From Baylisascaris procyonis (lineage: Eukaryota; Nematoda; Chromadorea; Rhabditida; Ascarididae): 64,000 nt of DNA. Both the position numbers and the translations under genes were made by a program. A model generated the notes under the pieces. It was given only the letters and a program-made list of their open reading frames with translations, did not search any database and had not been told where the DNA came from. Positions within the stretch are counted from its first letter, which is position 1, and each line of letters begins with the position of its first letter. This document shows, one piece after another, positions 33,701 to 59,550 of the stretch. Location of the stretch: contig JAZARR010000171.1 in NCBI GenBank assembly GCA_037389465.1, positions 2,728,001-2,792,000 on the forward strand, written 5' to 3'.

Positions 33701-36657
33701 TATACAGTTGCCATTCCTATTCTATCTTATGCACAAGGTTAAGACAGAATTTGAACATAGCTTTCCTCATCCGATGATTTTAATTCAGATCCTTTTGGTA
33801 CAGTTGAATATTCTTTTTTCATGAACAAGTGGGATCCTTTTTAAAAATGAACTGGTTTTATTGTTCTGCTATATCCGCCTAATTTTCATTATCTTCCTCT
33901 CACTTCTCTCCCACTAGCTGTAAAAGAAAAAATAAACCTACTGTACGAACCTATAGCAGTCTTTGGCTGGTATATGTGATATATGAAAGAATGAAATAGT
34001 GATTGCAGAAAGAGCTGGCGAAATCGGTAGTAATCACTCTATCCTGCATGGCGTGTGTTTGTTTCATCTTTGTTCCCAGTATCGTACACACAATTGCGGC
34101 AACGTTATCGATTCTCTCGATATCATGCAGTATGTTTACTAATGAATTTTTTCACACGTTCGAAGTTAGCCAAATTGTTTCGAAGAAGTGAATGAATTGA
34201 TGATCTAGATGTTCTGAATCACGCTTTGTTTCCATCATTTCGAAAAATTTTGCATAGCCGAAATTTGTAGCTAGCTAAGTTTCAGTTGAGAGGAGATAGT
34301 GGAGGGGTATTTTAGAGAGCGTTCTTTAAAACTTGCAAAAGTTTGTAGATGCTCCCTGTAATTGTTCAACATTGAGATGGTTTTGCACGTTGGATGAATA
34401 ATCCTTTTTTCTCACCTTTTTCTTCCTATCCCTTTCAGATCTTTGAGAGTGTAGTGCCGATGCACCGCTGAATAGGCTTGAAGCCTTTTTTTTTTACCCC
34501 AGTGTGCACTTATGGTATAGCTATGACAATTAGACACCATAAAGCTTAGGAGTAAGTCGCTTGCAGGCCAGGTTTGCTATGTCGTTTTGATCTATGGTAT
34601 TATGAACCAATGGTATGCAATAATCGTGACTATGATGAAGTAAAGTGAGATGTTGTGTCAAGGTTACGAGATGACGAGGAAGAGGGGTTTTTCAGTCACG
34701 CTTCAATTGTGAATGATGTGAAAAGATTTGCAGGAAAAAAGTGAAATTAGAAAGGAAGTGAAGTTTGCTGTTTAGAGGACTCTCTTACTGAGCATGTATG
34801 TATCTGAAAAGGTTCTCCGGACCAAATAGATGATACACCCAGCAAGACTTCAACCCAGCTGCTTTAAAATGGAATAGAATTTAAATGAATTAAAACAACA
34901 ATCTGGTATCACGCTTATGAATGTACATGAGTTGCACCGGACATGGAATACTTTCACATGTCGCATCGTTGAATCGATTAATTACAGGTCTACTGGGTAT
35001 GTTAAGTTGGTGGGATTTGGATTTGGATCCAATAACGATGATCAATGTGCTAATGGCGATTGGATTCAGCGTGGATTTTTCGGCTCATACCTGTTATCAT
35101 TTCTACTATTATGAACGCACCCACCAAGCAACTCTACCATACGCCGATGACGCCGATGGAAACGTCGCCAAATTGACCCATACCTTTCAAGCCATTGGCA
35201 ATCCTCTCATTGAGGTTCTCTGTTTCTGCAAAATCCGCAAATTGCCGGAAGCGTTTATTATTTTCAGGTGTTCATGCGTGCGTACATATGCCCTCATTCG
35301 ATTGTGCCTATGAGTGTGTATGTGTATAGGTGTTTGTTTCGTATGTGTGTATGCGTGAGTGCGTGCGTATGCGTCTGTAGCTGTGTGGATTTTCACATAT
35401 GTGCTCTTCTGTACGTGTGTGTGCGGTATGTGGGCACAGCACAGTACATACTAGTATTCGGAGTTCGACGCCATCCACTCCCTGGGGGCCACGCATTAAG
35501 ATGAATCATAAATTTTGGACCGCTTAGAAGGCTTTGATGCCATGATATGTGTGCATATGCAGGAGCGTCTGTTTGCGTATATGTGAATCCAAAGCGGTTT
35601 GAAGCGCCTTCCCATGTAACGGAAGAACAAAATTTATTATCTTCTCTGTAAGCGGTAACAGTCGTCATGCAAAGAGGAACACAAAAGGTATGTTTGAAGC
35701 TGAGTTGAATTATAGCTCATCTGGCACAATTAAAATGTTGGTGAGTTGCACCTATTTCCGAAGTGGCATTAGTTATGTCTAAATTCCTTAATTTAATAAC
35801 TGAACTTATAATATAAACTTTTGTTCAAAGATACGATTAGTTTCAAGGAATGATTCACTCAGTACTTCCAATTCGCTTAACCTACGTAAATTATTTCATT
35901 ATTTCTCTTTGACTATTGGGTTTGTTGAGTACGAAAGGATTAATTTTATTTTTTTTAAAGGTTACTTGCTTTCATGCGGATGGATTTACCTTTTTTCTTC
36001 ATAATTATATATCGTTGTCAACAAATTTAATACAATTGAATGATATCACTTGTCTGTGCTCCTCCGTTATAGTGTACTCATTCCACAAGTGCGGCACGCT
36101 TTTATTGCACTAATTATGCAGTAGGGCAGAGATGAAAGAGGGGTCAAGGGAAAAGAGGGATAAAAAGCTTCATTGCCCCTGGTCATTTGTTGCTCTTGGT
36201 TTCCGTTTAACGAAGAAAGCACCAAGAGAGCTCTGGGAAGCCAGAAATTTTGATTCACTTATTTCTTGATGTTTACCAGAGCGACTCCATCGATGCTTCT
36301 TTGAATGTAAATATTTGCTTAGAAGAGAATCCACTATTTCCTTTAGTTATCGAGCAATGATTATATTTATCCATGTGATATGATATTGCGAAGTGAGTGA
36401 TAACGAGTTTGCAGGCTGGCGCGTCAACAGTGTTCTGTATGTTGCCGTTGTTCACAATTAGCTCGTACGTTGTTCGATCATTCGCAAAAACGGTTTGTCT
36501 GTTAGTCGCATTGGGAATCCTTCATGGACTCTTTATAGTGCCTTCTTTGCTCTCACTCGAGTTGTGGCCAAGAAAAAACACGTCAAAGCAGCATCAGAAG
36601 GACGCTATATCTAAATTGGACGGTATTGATAATAAAGAAGATACACCTATGATATGA
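15582..36657 (+). CDS. Patched-related (PTR family) sterol-sensing-domain transmembrane protein
   Basis: Seventeen exons join in frame to an 859-residue protein: 15582-15761, 18507-18623, 19888-20010, 21108-21254, 23279-23449, 24077-24190, 25600-25729, 26610-26776, 27718-27848, 28757-28964, 29874-30026, 30685-30821, 31733-31848, 33089-33183, 34009-34129, 34988-35214, 36415-36657. It has the RND/Patched plan: TM1 near residues 15-37, a large extracellular loop, a sterol-sensing block of membrane helices (about 255-425) with GIGVDDAFLLLHTW at 326-339, a second loop, then a second helix block with GFSVDFSAHTCYHF at 729-742 and a short cytoplasmic tail. Asp330/331 and Asp733 match the transport-relay positions of RND permeases. 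Nematode PTR proteins act in cuticle, moulting and lumen formation; the substrate here is unknown. The usual cysteine pair of the first loop appears lost (residues about 124-131). Exon 6 donor choice is discussed separately. Confidence 0.9.
16244..16330. repeat. Degenerate TTGGTCACCTTTNGGCC repeat in PTR intron 1
   Basis: TTGGTCACCTTTCGGCCATT and TTGGTCACCTTTTGGCCGTT lie about 36 bases apart. They are followed by two more TTTTGGCCATT units, giving five GGCC sites in an AT-rich intron. Confidence 0.6.
18507..18623 (+). CDS. PTR exon 2: first extracellular loop
   Basis: The acceptor ATTTTTTAG ends at 18506 and the donor GTAAGT starts at 18624. Phase 0 at both ends. It encodes RFTNFYNVSIYDFEILAVIA and ends with KMSTEVCED. 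Confidence 0.8.
18861..19500 (-). other. Antisense open frames inside PTR intron 2
   Basis: Two overlapping minus-strand frames: 165 codons (18861-19358) and 65 codons (19303-19500). They contain protein-like text such as SRINVKWGSIVKDL and SSILEALSLNESFGRGRVRW. No family is recognised. A +/-1 frame change between them fits a decayed transposon or nested-gene remnant, but chance is not excluded. Confidence 0.25.
19888..20010 (+). CDS. PTR exon 3: first extracellular loop
   Basis: The acceptor TGTTTGCAG ends at 19887 and the donor GTATCT starts at 20011. Phase 0 at both ends. It encodes ISRLDELVTSLSLNSS and ends SINHAFQSFK. An earlier acceptor (TTTTAG near 19833) is in the same frame and would add 18 residues. 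A GTAGTA at 19979 would break the frame. Confidence 0.7.
21108..21254 (+). CDS. PTR exon 4: first extracellular loop
   Basis: The acceptor ATTTTTAG ends at 21107 and the donor GTTTGT starts at 21255. Phase 0 at both ends. It contains the family-typical [IL]-[LS]-YP segment (SIILSYPNSFVYGYTLPLA). A competing donor GTGAAT at 21231 would shorten it by 8 codons in frame. Confidence 0.75.
21599..23190. mobile_element. GC-rich insert with imperfect flanking direct repeats in PTR intron 4
   Basis: The segment at 21700-23050 is clearly richer in GC than the flanking intron and holds open frames unrelated to PTR, chiefly 22002-22319 on the minus strand (AGTFKRALIDLNEGKPDVFH; DACAAQARAHPDQIID). Similar sequences lie at both edges in the same orientation: AATAGACGATGGGTT...AGCAGAGAAG near 21602 and AATAGCGAATGGGTT...AGCAGAGAAG near 23120. 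This resembles a degenerate element bounded by short terminal repeats. I could not assign a class. Confidence 0.35.
23279..23449 (+). CDS. PTR exon 5: end of first loop
   Basis: The acceptor CCTTTCAG ends at 23278 and the donor GTGAGA starts at 23450. Phase 0 at both ends. It carries the Ala-x-Ala-[IL] / [FY]-Y-x-[LV] segment (LATAIESVDAIGLFYIVRAS), the conserved Trp and FSKHFDFYLYGDQ before the second helix. Confidence 0.85.
24077..24190 (+). CDS. PTR exon 6: TM2 of the sterol-sensing domain
   Basis: The acceptor AAATTCAG ends at 24076. It encodes a helix (VWMLSVGVVLMLTYMAYVV) ending RGLPVK. I chose the GTTCAG donor at 24191 because it keeps the family spacing Lys-x7-[IL]-[LS]-P across the junction. 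The alternative is a GC donor (GCGAGT at 24197), which adds Val-Gln. Confidence 0.75.
24250..25380. other. PTR intron 6, no gene seen
   Basis: Short open frames only. The piece at 24480-24900 is CA-rich on the plus strand and may be repeat-derived. No splice-linked coding block. Confidence 0.4.
25507..25530. repeat. GGGCCCTG hairpin, copy A
   Basis: CAGGGTCCC ... GGGCCCTG forms an inverted repeat around a short AT loop, inside a GC-richer block (about 25400-25560) just upstream of PTR exon 7. Possible transposon terminus or MITE remnant. Confidence 0.5.
25600..25729 (+). CDS. PTR exon 7: sterol-sensing domain
   Basis: The acceptor AATCTTCAG ends at 25599 and the donor GTAAGG starts at 25730. 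It encodes two helices with ILSPLLACVTTFAVLGWL and SVMSLVPLLVLGI, and stops one base into the Gly codon of the GIGVDD motif. Confidence 0.9.
26412..26432. repeat. Poly-C run
   Basis: Roughly ten consecutive C followed by TTATAC in the intron upstream of PTR exon 8. Prone to sequencing length error. Confidence 0.7.
26465..26481. repeat. GGCCCTG hairpin, copy B
   Basis: GGCCCTG-CAA-CAGGGCC is a perfect 7-bp stem with a 3-base loop. It lies in the intron before PTR exon 8, about 950 bases from copy A and in roughly inverted context. Confidence 0.6.
26610..26776 (+). CDS. PTR exon 8: sterol-sensing domain, VDDAF motif
   Basis: The acceptor TGCAGTCAG ends at 26609 and the donor GTGGTA starts at 26777. 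It completes GIG and continues VDDAFLLLHTWRKNV, then SITITSFTNVLAFSVGTLSP. Using the upstream CAG at 26605 would break phase. Confidence 0.9.
27718..27848 (+). CDS. PTR exon 9: end of sterol-sensing domain
   Basis: The acceptor CACTTCAG ends at 27717 and the donor GTAATT starts at 27849. It encodes MSLFCACTAVAMAFDYVFEL and the helix end AVFTPCLSF. Phase 2 out, which fits the exon at 28757 directly. Confidence 0.85.
28757..28964 (+). CDS. PTR exon 10: central helix and start of second loop
   Basis: The acceptor CACTGCAG ends at 28756 and the donor GTATTA starts at 28965. It encodes MHAFWWHYAKFVLSKSGRTC, a membrane helix, and FGLRKMETTFDASKTFPVAS, the second-half counterpart of the TM1/loop junction. 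Confidence 0.9.
29874..30026 (+). CDS. PTR exon 11: second extracellular loop
   Basis: The acceptor CATTTTCAG ends at 29873 and the donor GTATGT starts at 30027. Phase 0 at both ends. It encodes YAPINFIISRSPNFTDPND and ends ERTLFWLFSYIE. Confidence 0.85.
30113..30146. repeat. Degenerate (TTTA)n tract in PTR intron 11
   Basis: TTATTTATTTGTTTATTTAT-type repeats. As at 6921, a minus-strand open frame (30135-30332) ends at the tract, so it may be another retroelement tail. Confidence 0.6.
30685..30821 (+). CDS. PTR exon 12: second extracellular loop
   Basis: The acceptor ATTTACAG ends at 30684 and the donor GTAAGT starts at 30822. It encodes YCRNEFGVEMSTDSANYSLS and then SLDYLDRFANSQIIGEQ. Phase 2 out. 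Confidence 0.85.
30905..31200 (-). mobile_element. GC-richer dispersed-repeat-like insert in PTR intron 12
   Basis: The segment has much higher GC than the flanks and a long minus-strand open frame (30908-31192; VRLYRGVQQGTGGPIRISS). It is not spliced to the PTR exons. A dispersed repeat is the most likely explanation; there is no protein signature. Confidence 0.3.
31733..31848 (+). CDS. PTR exon 13: second extracellular loop
   Basis: The acceptor GCTCATAG ends at 31732 and the donor GTATGT starts at 31849. It encodes MMLWINSDRCRGQAVIDSFL and YRGKDGWYLRAQLS. Phase 2 in, phase 1 out. Confidence 0.8.
31960..32480 (-). mobile_element. GC-rich repeat-like insert in PTR intron 13
   Basis: Overlapping minus-strand frames (31969-32247 and 32091-32360) sit in a GC-rich block unlike the intron around it. 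The plus strand has repeated CTCAAGAAACTGC / CCTCAAGAAA pieces at 32370-32420. It resembles the mid-size dispersed repeats common in strongylid introns; this comparison is from memory. Confidence 0.35.
33089..33183 (+). CDS. PTR exon 14: second extracellular loop
   Basis: The acceptor CTTTTCAG ends at 33088 and the donor GTAAGT starts at 33184. It encodes AEIREFLRDYTKYNITMFNY and ends FDLITSIN, in the position of the family's F-x-x-x-x-P-[ILF]-x-[DE] segment. Phase 0 out. Confidence 0.85.
34009..34129 (+). CDS. PTR exon 15: helix of second membrane block
   Basis: The acceptor GATTGCAG ends at 34008 and the donor GTATGT starts at 34130. It encodes KELAKSVVITLSCMACVCFI and IAATLSILSISC. Phase 1 out. 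Confidence 0.85.
34988..35214 (+). CDS. PTR exon 16: GFSVDFSAH motif
   Basis: The acceptor ATTACAG ends at 34987 and the donor GTTCTC starts at 35215. It encodes GMLSWWDLDLDPITMINVLM, then AIGFSVDFSAHTCYHFYYY, the second Gly/Asp signature, and ends FQAIGNPLIE. Phase 0 out. Confidence 0.9.
35268..35440. repeat. TG-rich low-complexity tract after PTR exon 16
   Basis: A run of TGTGTATGTG/GCGTGCGTATGCG variants starts about 55 bases after the exon 16 donor. The strong strand asymmetry explains several long spurious open frames here. Confidence 0.8.
35440..35670 (-). other. GC-richer block in PTR intron 16
   Basis: The minus-strand frame 35393-35668 contains FMIHLNAWPPGSGWRRTPN. The block has higher GC than its surroundings and no splice link to PTR. 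Probably a dispersed repeat. Confidence 0.25.
36415..36657 (+). CDS. PTR exon 17: last helices and C-terminal tail
   Basis: The acceptor GTTTGCAG ends at 36414. It encodes AGASTVFCMLPLFTISSYVV, the last helix LVALGILHGLFIVPSLLSL, and a Lys/Gln/Asp-rich cytoplasmic tail ending NKEDTPMI. TGA stop at 36655-36657. Confidence 0.9.
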   Translation, partial: AGASTVFCMLPLFTISSYVVRSFAKTVCLLVALGILHGLFIVPSLLSLELWPRKNTSKQHQKDAISKLDGIDNKEDTPMI

Positions 36658-37020
36658 ATGTTCGTTCATTTGAATGGAAACCATAAAATCCTCCATTTTG
36701 TTTTGCTGTTGACATTCGAGTACTAGTAAAGGGCAAACTTTATATCCAACGATAACTCCATTCACTATTAATAATGAAGTGAAGCGAAGTACACCATCTA
36801 ATACCGCTTTACCGAGTATTCCATTATAAAACCGAGTGCTATAAAGTGCTTTCTGACATATAACCTACGAGGAAACTCTATGGAAGAATACGTCTCGAGG
36901 ATCCCCAAATTTAATATTATATTCAATAGATTCGAAAGTGAGGTGCATGACCTGGTAGACTGACCATTTTCCAGCTACACAGGTATCGCAGCCGAGAAAC
37001 GAGGCAGTGTAGCTTGGAAG

Positions 37021-37026
37021 AATAAA
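37021..37026 (+). promoter_or_regulatory. Possible polyadenylation signal for the PTR gene
   Basis: AATAAA lies 363 bases after the PTR stop codon, on the sense strand. It is the nearest canonical hexamer I noticed after the stop; the hexamer alone is weak evidence. Confidence 0.25.
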
Positions 37027-37177
37027 GGTATCAAGGCGTAGACTGTTGGAAGCATCGAGGCGTAAGGTCTCCAAAAAGATACTTCAAAGAATGCACGAAA
37101 AGGACTCATTGAATGTTCAGATTTTGGATCACTGGCGGATGAGGAAGGAGAGAGAGATTCTCTTTGATCCCTTTAAC

Positions 37178-37179
<2 letters not shown>

Positions 37180-37233
<54 letters not shown>
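37180..37233. repeat. (TA)n microsatellite
   Basis: About 27 TA units, uninterrupted, downstream of the PTR gene. Confidence 0.98.
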
Positions 37234-37234
<1 letters not shown>

Positions 37235-39734
37235 GTTAACCACGTCGATATGCTATAACTAGATTAATGTGATTGTGGTATGTGCGGTTGTCGGAAATAT
37301 TCCAATTTATTTACTTGTCTCGTTCCTGAAATTTGCGGCGAACTTCTTTTTGGTGCATCGGCTAATTGAAGACTAAGGGTATCCAACTCTAAAATCAAAT
37401 TTTGCCAAAAATTAATTCACATAGGGGGCGAATAGCCCACCGTTTATGAAACATCGAAACCCGCCTTACAATCAAAAGGACTCTATTTGACTAAGCAAAC
37501 GAACTTAGAGAAGTCTAACTCGGGAGTCGCAAATCAGTATTGAATACCCACCCACTAACGCTCTTCGGGTATTTATTGCGCGTTGGCAAATTTCATATCG
37601 GACAGTATCATAAATATTAGCGCTTTTTGGGATGCAAAAATCGGAAACTGTGGCAAGCTTATCAAGCGTTTCAACGCGATAATTTAAAACACCGCTCCAT
37701 TCGGGGGCAAGAGATCGAATTCTACTCCGGCCAAAGTCCTTTCCAAATCAGTGCGCAACGACCATGCTCTAAAAGGTTCGAGCGTATCGACCGCGCCTTC
37801 AAATGTACCACCTTGCGTTTGTCTACTTGGAGGCTACAAATCTCATTTACGCATAGATCAGATCGTCGTTGCCAGAAGTAGAGAGCTGTTGCAGTTATGC
37901 GACGGTCTCCTATCTAGACATTCTCGAGAGAACTGTCTTTGGAAGTCATTTGAGACAGTTATATCTTGACGTCTCAACACCTTCATGGATTGAAATAAAA
38001 ATGCATCGATTCATCACTTATCTCTGGTCGAGTAATTTTAGAATCTTTTAATGAACTACTTCGGAAAGATAATCTTATGATGACGACTTCGTTCCAACAA
38101 TTTTCATGTTTATTATCTGTGGAATTCGACATCCATTCAATAGTTCGCAAATATTAAATGAAACAAATAACAGCGCAAAAGCTTATAAATGCCATGCTTG
38201 AGACAATTGAAATAAATTATGGCCACACTATAGGCAGGAATATCGAAAGAATATCTTGGCAGAAAAATTTATAAATTTGTGAAAAATTAATATTGGGGAA
38301 AAAATAAAAAATTTACGACATTCGAAGTTGTTCAACGAAGGCCGCATAACCGATTAGATGTGCTGCTGGAATTCATTGGTTATTTCAATTTCTCATCGTC
38401 TAGCGATAAGATGTGACGCTAAAACTTTCTCATAACTCCTACCAAAGCTGGATCCCCTTAGTGTTCTGGGAAGAATTTTTTCGTCAAAAAAAGCCAATCT
38501 GGCTGGCCTGTTGTGGAAAATTCCGGAGTAAATCGAAAGGCAAAAAAACGTCAGAATGGCGATCTTGCCGCACAACCTTAGTGCCGAGTCACGCACAATA
38601 AAAGAACCGGCCATAACTGTTGGTGAACGGCATCACCATGAATAGATTTCTTTTTTTAAAAAATTCCCTTCATGTTCAATGAGGGTATTTGCCACGCGTT
38701 TTCAACATCATATATGCTTTCAAATTCGAACGTCGTCGTCAATGTAAAACGCGATGCAGAAACATTTTAGAGGTTCGACGATCAAAATTTTTTCAGAATA
38801 TAAAAAATTTGGCTCCTAAAAAATAGTGATGGGACGTCGTGAGCCATAAGCATAAGATTAACCTCGAACGTATAGAATTCGAGAACGAAAAGCTTGCTAC
38901 GACCCGAGAGATCCTGGATTTCCGTTGAGTGATTAATATTCAACCGCCAACTGGCTATTTCAGGAAGTGCATAGAGGCGACGAATTTTTGAAAAAAATTA
39001 GCGACCTTACTAAAACTGTCATATTCATCTTTGCAGAAAGGATTTTCTTACGAGAAAATTAAGTTTTTTTTTTCGCTGTTGTGTTTGATAAAATATGTTA
39101 TATGACAGCAAACGTTAAAAGCATTCCAAACAACTATAGCAACTCATGTTTTTACAAAGTCCTCCAAAAATTTTTTCGTGGTATACTGCTGATTGGTTCC
39201 GGGTGTTCTGCATCGCGTTTTCCTCTTCGCTAACATCTGAGCGGATATTGAACTTACAGGGAGAACGGAAAAAGTTGAAGAACAACTACTCTAAAGCATT
39301 AAAAGACAAATCGAGATATATAACGCAGTATATAAACGAACGATTCCTTCATTTGAAGCAACACACTCTTCGCTGTTCATTGACATCATCAGAACAACTG
39401 TTGACTTATATGTGAAAATTTTAACTTTTTCATACTATTGAAAATTCGTTCGACAAGACAACATCAAATATCGCTCACAGTGCGTCTCCACGCATTTTTT
39501 TTCACTTTCCTTGATACCTCCCGTTTATAATATCCGCTTAAAAAAACAGCATTCTTTAGACTTAAAACTGTTCCAGCAGTTCACATCTCTTTCTTCAGTG
39601 ATATTCGGGAAATTCTGTACAGTCCTTAATTCACTCATTTTGCTATTCCTTTATCAATTCTCTGGTCTACTCGTCGAAACGAACTTTGCATATGCTTCGC
39701 CTTAGAAATGAAGGAATCGCTCGTTTAGCCATTA

Positions 39735-54970
<15,236 letters not shown>

Positions 54971-55015
54971 TCTAACATCGCCATTCGCAGACGCAATTTC
55001 CGTTTGAGTGCGATC

Positions 55016-55026
55016 GCTGAAAGAGC
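55016..55026 (-). promoter_or_regulatory. Probable spliced-leader acceptor for the phosphatase gene
   Basis: The minus strand reads GGCTCTTTCAG ending at 55017, 46 bases before the ATG at 54970. No coding exon is seen upstream, and the in-frame sequence further upstream hits a stop. This fits trans-splicing. Confidence 0.4.
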
Positions 55027-58000
55027 CATTTTCACGTACATATTATTCAAGAAGTGATTTTCTTGACTTTTAGCCGTTTCAGGATCGACATACCAATTAC
55101 AGAAATCCAATATCCCTCTTTACTTGACGGAAGCAATGTGAGACACGGTGAAGAGGACGAAAGTCAGCCTAGGCAGTGGTCGAATTTGTTTATCGTTGTA
55201 TCGAGAAAATGATGAATAGACTTTACTTCATGATGGAAGTTTTTGCCGGTGATTGCCGTTGTCTGATGACATTTTTAGTGATGAAAATCGTGGTCGCAAT
55301 ATACAAAAAGGCATGGAATTACTCTCAGTGAGTACCAACTATCAAGCCACCTTCAATTAAGAGACTGCAATATTCAACGAATTGTGTCGGTTTTCAAGTT
55401 TGATAGGTTTTATTCCGTTTTGCTCATTGCATTTTTTTTTCAATTCGAGAAATGCACAAACATTATTCTAACGCCGCATTTGTTCAGCTAGTACACCTTT
55501 ATAAGGCTAAATTTTTAACGTCAAGAGAGCTGTTAATTTTACGCAAATGCAAAGAAAAACGTAATAAAGAGCAAAGGATTCTAGATCTGTGGTTGCATAA
55601 TTAATGATCAAAGTAACATTCAAGAGGCAAATTAACTTCGAACGCTGAAATTACCGCTGTGAGACTTGTATGAAAAAAATCAAATATATTAAATAAATCG
55701 ATTGGCATTGTTAACGTATAACATTCAGTTATCGCAGAAAAGTGGATAAATAGGTGGTATAGGTGTTGAGAAGACAACGAAGTAGTCATTTCATATGGAA
55801 GAAGAAAGCAACTTATTAAATGTCTTTGATGCAAAAAAACAGCAATAATTTCGGTTGTGCATACCGTTCATTGTAGACCACCAATGTTCAGACATTACAC
55901 AATGATAGAATAATTTATATTAATAAACTTTTCACAAAAAAAAAACTTGAATTCATCCGTTATTATTTGAATTATTTGACCTTTGCCTTTCAGGTAACCC
56001 TCGCCGTTCTATAGTTCCACCGACCACTGAATTGGTGATGCATCGATGATGCCTGACATTCGGACGTTTTAAACTTTTGAAGCACAACCAAGAGATTCTC
56101 GGCGATCATTCAAGATGATCTCTAGGAAGCATCTTTAATCAGAAGAACTTATTGATAGAGGATCTCTGATCAAAGCTACGAATTCTTAGCTTCGCTTCAT
56201 TCTACAACACCTGTCATATTTATAAGTAGAAGGCTGTTCCGCGTTTCTTAACTCCGATCCAGTAGAAATTAGCCTTACTGAAATCGTAGTTTACAGAAGG
56301 AAGGCAAATAAACCAAAGTCAACCGACCAAGTTCATATTCTTTGATATAGACAGGCAAAAAAATTTTAAGTTTCAACAGTCCCACATCGTTTGATCACTG
56401 GATATCGAACTTCTACCACGAGGGGGAGGGATGGGAGGCCTGTTGGGATTGGAACAAATTTTACACACTGCACCACTCATTCCACGGAGATGTTGTGTCG
56501 AAGAACTTGAGCTTCCTGTTTGCTGTTTAAGAAGGCTAAAATCCCCGCTCCTATCGCTTCATTATCTGCGGTCTTTACAAGTTTACCATCAACAAAAAAT
56601 TACTTGCAGAACAGGAATGAGAAATTATCAAGTCTTACTAATAAGAAATTACTAAGCAAATCTCATATCTATGAAGCGATTTTAAATCTCATACAAATAT
56701 GCTCGCATATATTAGATAAAAATCACTAATCGTTAAGAAATTTAACGGATTAGATTCATTAAGAAATTTATTATTCAATTTCTTTACAAGCAAGCATCGT
56801 TAAAGTTGAATAATCTTTCATCTTCGATCTTTAATCTCAGATGATTGCGTCAATAGCCCAATTCACTAGGTCTCTTGAAAGGAAGAAGAAGCGTCTCTGA
56901 TTGTGACATTTGCATTCCGCTAAACTCAGTTTCCTGTAAAAGCTGAAAAGATTTCATCTATAACATAGTTAATGAGACACTATCTTTGCAAGCGTAATAA
57001 AAACATTCATTCATTTTCTTTGATTTATTCTGCAAACTATTTTTCAGCAACTGATTAATGACTGGCATTTTTTGCATATCCATCAGTAATTAGTTTAGCA
57101 TTTGCATATCTCATCAAAATTGATCTCATTTAATCACTAATTTACATATTCAATCAAAGAACGCAGAAAATGCGCTCGAAAATTTAGTCGCAAACATTTT
57201 GATCAACGAAATTTGCGAATTCTTAATTGCCTCCAGTTAATGATAGAAAACTTGTTCAGGTTTTCTTTCGACGCCATATTTATTAATTCCATCTGAATAT
57301 CAGTCACTCGTTCAATTTTATTTGGTTTTTGATTCAGTATCCAGTAAACTACATACCGAACACTCTCAAACATCTTTAAACTTTAAACGGGATTCTTCAC
57401 ATATCCCGAATTTTCGGTCCGGATCGGATCACTTCATGGAATGCGCATGGAAACAACCGATCTTATTCCTCAAAATAAAGATGCTTTCCTATTGGGAACT
57501 TACTACATAGTTCAAGCTGTAATGTCATGATGCGGGAAACTCGGCAACTGTTATATGAGATAGCCATAAGTTTGTGTTCAATGTTTTAGGGTACTTCCAG
57601 CTCGCTTCCTAACTTCGTAACAATGCTTTCATTTTGTTACTTACTGTGTGACGTTAGAAAATTATTATTGATGAGTCACGATATGTACAAGTAAAAGATT
57701 GGTTTTTCAGAAATTTTTAATCCATGTAAGCAGTGTTAAATGTATTCGCCTTCTGATGTTATTTCCTACTCATCACTTGCTTCTCACGGGCACCGAACGC
57801 TTCTTATTTTGGACGATGAAGCTGAAACCACTCCTAAAATTCGAGAACCCCGGTAGTTTAAGTTATATGCCTGTCTCTGAATGTGGGCACAGGCCTTTTC
57901 CTATATATGGCTTGTATCATTTTCTACCTCCCACGCCCCTTCCCTCTGCTCGCTGCACTAGATTTCCTTACAGATAAAGAGAGAACAATAGTCGAAAACA

Positions 58001-59550
58001 ATTCTATACTGGAATGCTCGAATTTTGATGTGCAAGCGTTTAATTAATGGATAACGATGTGAGGATATCGGACGGAGAAACGATTAACGAATAAACATAG
58101 AAGAAAAAAAAAACAAAACAAATCTGGATCTGGTAAAGGATTCTAAGTTTTACGTACATGAGGCGAAGTAAACGCTCTGAGCCTCTAGCCTAGGATTTTC
58201 TTTTGCTTGAGATATTGAAAAAATGCTTTACGTGAAACTGCACATAAAATTTACAACGGATTATTCTCATTAAATAATGCGCTGAATGGTATGTGAAACG
58301 TGAAATAGTCCAATCACAAATAAGAAGTGCAAAAAACTTAATAACAATGACAATAAAATATATAAGTTTAATTGCTTTCTTCTCGATTATATAGAAAGAT
58401 GGCACAATATTGCTAATATTTGATAGAATTGAGCTGATCTATGATGCATATAAGTGCAATCAAAATTGCTAAAATGATTTCAGCGATTCAATCCGATGAA
58501 GCGTTCGATAAAAGGATTGAAGAAGTTGACAATTAAAATCGCACTAGAACCCTCAATTGCACTCATAAAATAGGGAAAATACAAGTGCATCAATCTTGCT
58601 GATACATTGCTGCTCCAGTTATTTCTACTGATCGTAAATATAGCCACAGTGAGCAAAATTTACTGAATAATAGTGCCAATATAATTTGGAATAAGTAATA
58701 GAAAGGAAACAAGTAAAAGGTGCCATTATGAGAATCGGGCATTTAAGACTGCTTGAATAGGAAGAAAAAAGGTTATGAAGTACCAATATTCTATCTATAA
58801 AATATGGCAAGATATCTGTAGTTACCGTTGAACTTCATATAGTAAACAATGAGGAAGATGCACTAGAACGAACTGCTACCGCAACTGGAAATGGACGAGA
58901 ATATTGAGCAACAAGCTATACGGCGTTATACGCCTATACATAATACCTGCTGCATTATACCGTTCTTTTTGTTAATGTTGAAGAGCGAGTAATCAACAAC
59001 GGCTGTCATCAAAAACCTAGCTCATTAAAAGGAGCACTCCAGCAATGAGCAAAACTGATGAAGAACCATTTTTTGTTCGTATTACACCGCGAGATAATTA
59101 TATTTACTTCCAAAGTACGTAAGGAAGTACGTCTGTTATTATCATGTTACTATAGCGGCTGGCAATAGTTTAGATCACTAAGAAGAACTGGGAGCTACTA
59201 AAAGTCTATATATAACAGTTGTAAAACTTTCTGTGCAAAGGTGCAACTGTTTGATTTTGAGTAGTAAATTCCTCACCGCAGGCGAAATATCCTATTTTAT
59301 ATAAGAAAAACTGATTCATTTTTCACACTTCGAAGAATCGCACAATGCAAAGTGAACTTCAGCAACCTGCAGGCAAATCAGTTCAGATCAGCGATGGTTC
59401 CGTCTTCGCTAGATGGCGCTAATTTTATTAATATTATTTACTGGTTTATTTCTTAATTTATTTGCCTTTCAACTGCCGCCAGTACCCACTCCTTACAACT
59501 ATGAATTTACCTACACATGAGCAGTCATAAATAGAAAAGATAAGAAGAGA

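Larger units (their letters stand above)
36658..39734. other. Intergenic region between convergent PTR and phosphatase genes
   Basis: Holds both 3' ends, a (TA)n tract at 37180-37233, a GC-richer block at 37600-37980 with short open frames (possible repeat), and a minus-strand open frame at 38393-38614 without splice context. No confident gene. Confidence 0.5.

Noticed and set aside
35187..35504. Several overlapping open frames on both strands after PTR exon 16
   Set aside because: They arise from a TG-rich low-complexity tract (His/Thr-rich or Cys/Val-rich translations).
56431..56729. Leu-rich open frame starting MGGLLGLEQILHTAPLIP
   Set aside because: No splice link, no family similarity that I can see, and two overlapping frames of similar quality; most likely chance.
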